64,000 nucleotides of DNA from Crotophaga sulcirostris (lineage: Eukaryota > Chordata > Aves > Cuculiformes > Crotophagidae), in NCBI GenBank assembly GCA_013397455.1, contig VYZB01000036.1, forward strand, positions 131,905 through 195,904, written 5' to 3'. Under the pieces are notes generated by a model. It saw only the letters and a program-made list of their open reading frames with translations. It made no database searches and was not told the origin of the DNA. Position 1 is the first letter of the stretch; the number at the start of each line of letters is the position of its first letter. The position numbers and the translations under genes are program-made. Shown here piece by piece: positions 62,693 to 64,000 of the stretch.

Positions 62693-64000
62693 TCAAGAGT
62701 CTACTTCATACAGAGTAAATCAGAAAAGCAATACAACGTAGTAATGAGATGAACAACATGCTGATATGTGAACATCTGTCAATGACACCTTCCTCCACGC
62801 TGCACTAAACATTACGTTGCAGTACAGATTTCTGCAACAGGAGTGAGATCTCAGCTCCTTATCATGTGTCTCCTGCATACACTGAGGCTGTTTGAGGTAG
62901 AGTACAGAGCTGCATACTTATATAGAGAGCTTTTGAGGAGCAGTGAGTAATGTTATTTACTTCTAAAATTGCCTTCAAAAAGGGTTGTGATGGGTTGGTG
63001 GGGCAAATAGCAGGCTATGCAAGGGCTGGGTAGTAGCAAGTGCAGAAGGCTAAATCATAGAGCTGAAATGTCTGTCAACTGAAAAAAATGAAAAATGGTT
63101 TGATTAACATGGCTGGTGAGCACTTCATTCATTTTGAAAGTCACAAGTTACACTGCAATCTGACAGTCTCTACTTTGTCTGCTAAAAAGTTACCAAATGT
63201 CACTGACTACTTGTTCTGCTCAGGGTGAAGGCTACGCTGCCAGAGATATGACAGAAATACTCTCCAAGAATAATTGGTTTATCTAAGTGGTACACTTCTA
63301 GTAATGAATTTAATTAAAGTTAAAATTTTAAAAGTTCAAGTTTCATTTATGGAACTACTTAACTAGTTACTTGCATCATAATTGACTCATCTGCTGCTAT
63401 TTACGTTTAAAGTTATAAACAAACCTTTTTTGCCCTTTTTTTTCATATCATATTGCAACAGCAATTTCTGATTTGTTTACAAGAAATGTATAAGAGATTT
63501 TATTAATGAAAGAGTATGCAAGAAGCCGAGCAGTTAGCCATTTGACTCATGGGCACCATAGCCTTTTCTGACCCTACCCAAGGGAGGTAGCAAAAGGAAA
63601 TAGTACAAGTGGTGCTCATAACACCAGGACCCAAGGGGTAAAGTAGTCTCTCTCTTCCTGCCTGCGGTTAGGGGATTAAAATCCCAGTGGCAATGTCTAA
63701 TTCAGACTGGAAACATAAACTGTTTGCCTTTAAACACAGAAGGTTCACAATCCTGTCAGTCAGCCACGCGCTGGCAGACCTCTTACTCAGTAGACCATGC
63801 AATGGGCTATGTCAGCTTTCTAAAATCAGGTCAAATCTGAAGCCCACAGAAGAAGATGGAAAAATTCCAATGCCTTTGACCCGGGCTGTTGTTTCTAACT
63901 GATGCTGCCCCTTAAATACAGTTATCATCACAGGGAATCTTCCGGATAGTGTGTATTTTCCTTGGGCAGAGGGGGAGAGGGACATCACACTGTGCTGGCA
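62693..64000. other. Distal upstream flank, nothing recognised
   Basis: No coding exon or identifiable repeat up to the end of the window. Confidence 0.4.

Noticed and set aside
1..64000. Search for tRNA, rRNA, CRISPR, operons or a second gene such as IQUB or a taste receptor
   Set aside because: No such signature could be found; the flanks hold only repeats and unassigned DNA.

Overview
The window is vertebrate nuclear DNA, almost certainly from a bird. It is AT-rich, one intron-split gene covers about 25 kb, and the repeats are dominated by CR1 LINE fragments with the avian 3' end. A mariner element and a solo LTR that looks avian-retroviral are also present. Nothing bacterial (operons, ribosome binding sites, CRISPR) was seen. 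Which bird it is cannot be decided from the sequence alone.

The only gene I can support is a complete SLC13A1 (NaS1, sodium/sulfate cotransporter) on the minus strand. Its ATG is at 41555 and its TAA ends at 16370. I rebuilt 15 coding exons by reading splice sites and matching codon phase across every junction. Together they give 1836 bases, or 611 codons plus stop, with no frameshift or premature stop. The order, phases and conserved motifs (SNT at residues 139-141, SNP at 503-505, the SLC13 signature at 537-553, a C-terminal Asn-Thr-Thr) agree with mammalian SLC13A1, which is about 595 residues and also has 15 exons.

Layout: 1-16 kb is the 3' flank, with a solo LTR (about 2.15-2.5 kb), an ancient CR1 relic (about 5.85-6.44 kb) and several younger CR1 pieces. 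16.4-41.6 kb is SLC13A1, with a 2.9 kb CR1 in intron 10 and a 0.6 kb CR1 in intron 3. 41.6-64 kb is the 5' flank, with a TATA-like promoter candidate, a second ancient CR1 relic (about 42.8-43.96 kb), a 1.24 kb dead mariner with TA target duplications (50.1-51.34 kb) and further CR1 fragments. One of these, at 62.2 kb, is internally deleted. No second gene could be recognised in either flank.

The most notable details are in SLC13A1. Exon 6 carries a perfect 18-base tandem repeat coding for a Lys/Glu/Asn run. Exon 7 has a NAGNAG tandem acceptor. Exon 11 must use a poor donor (GTTGAG), because the better-looking GT five bases downstream would bring a TGA into frame.
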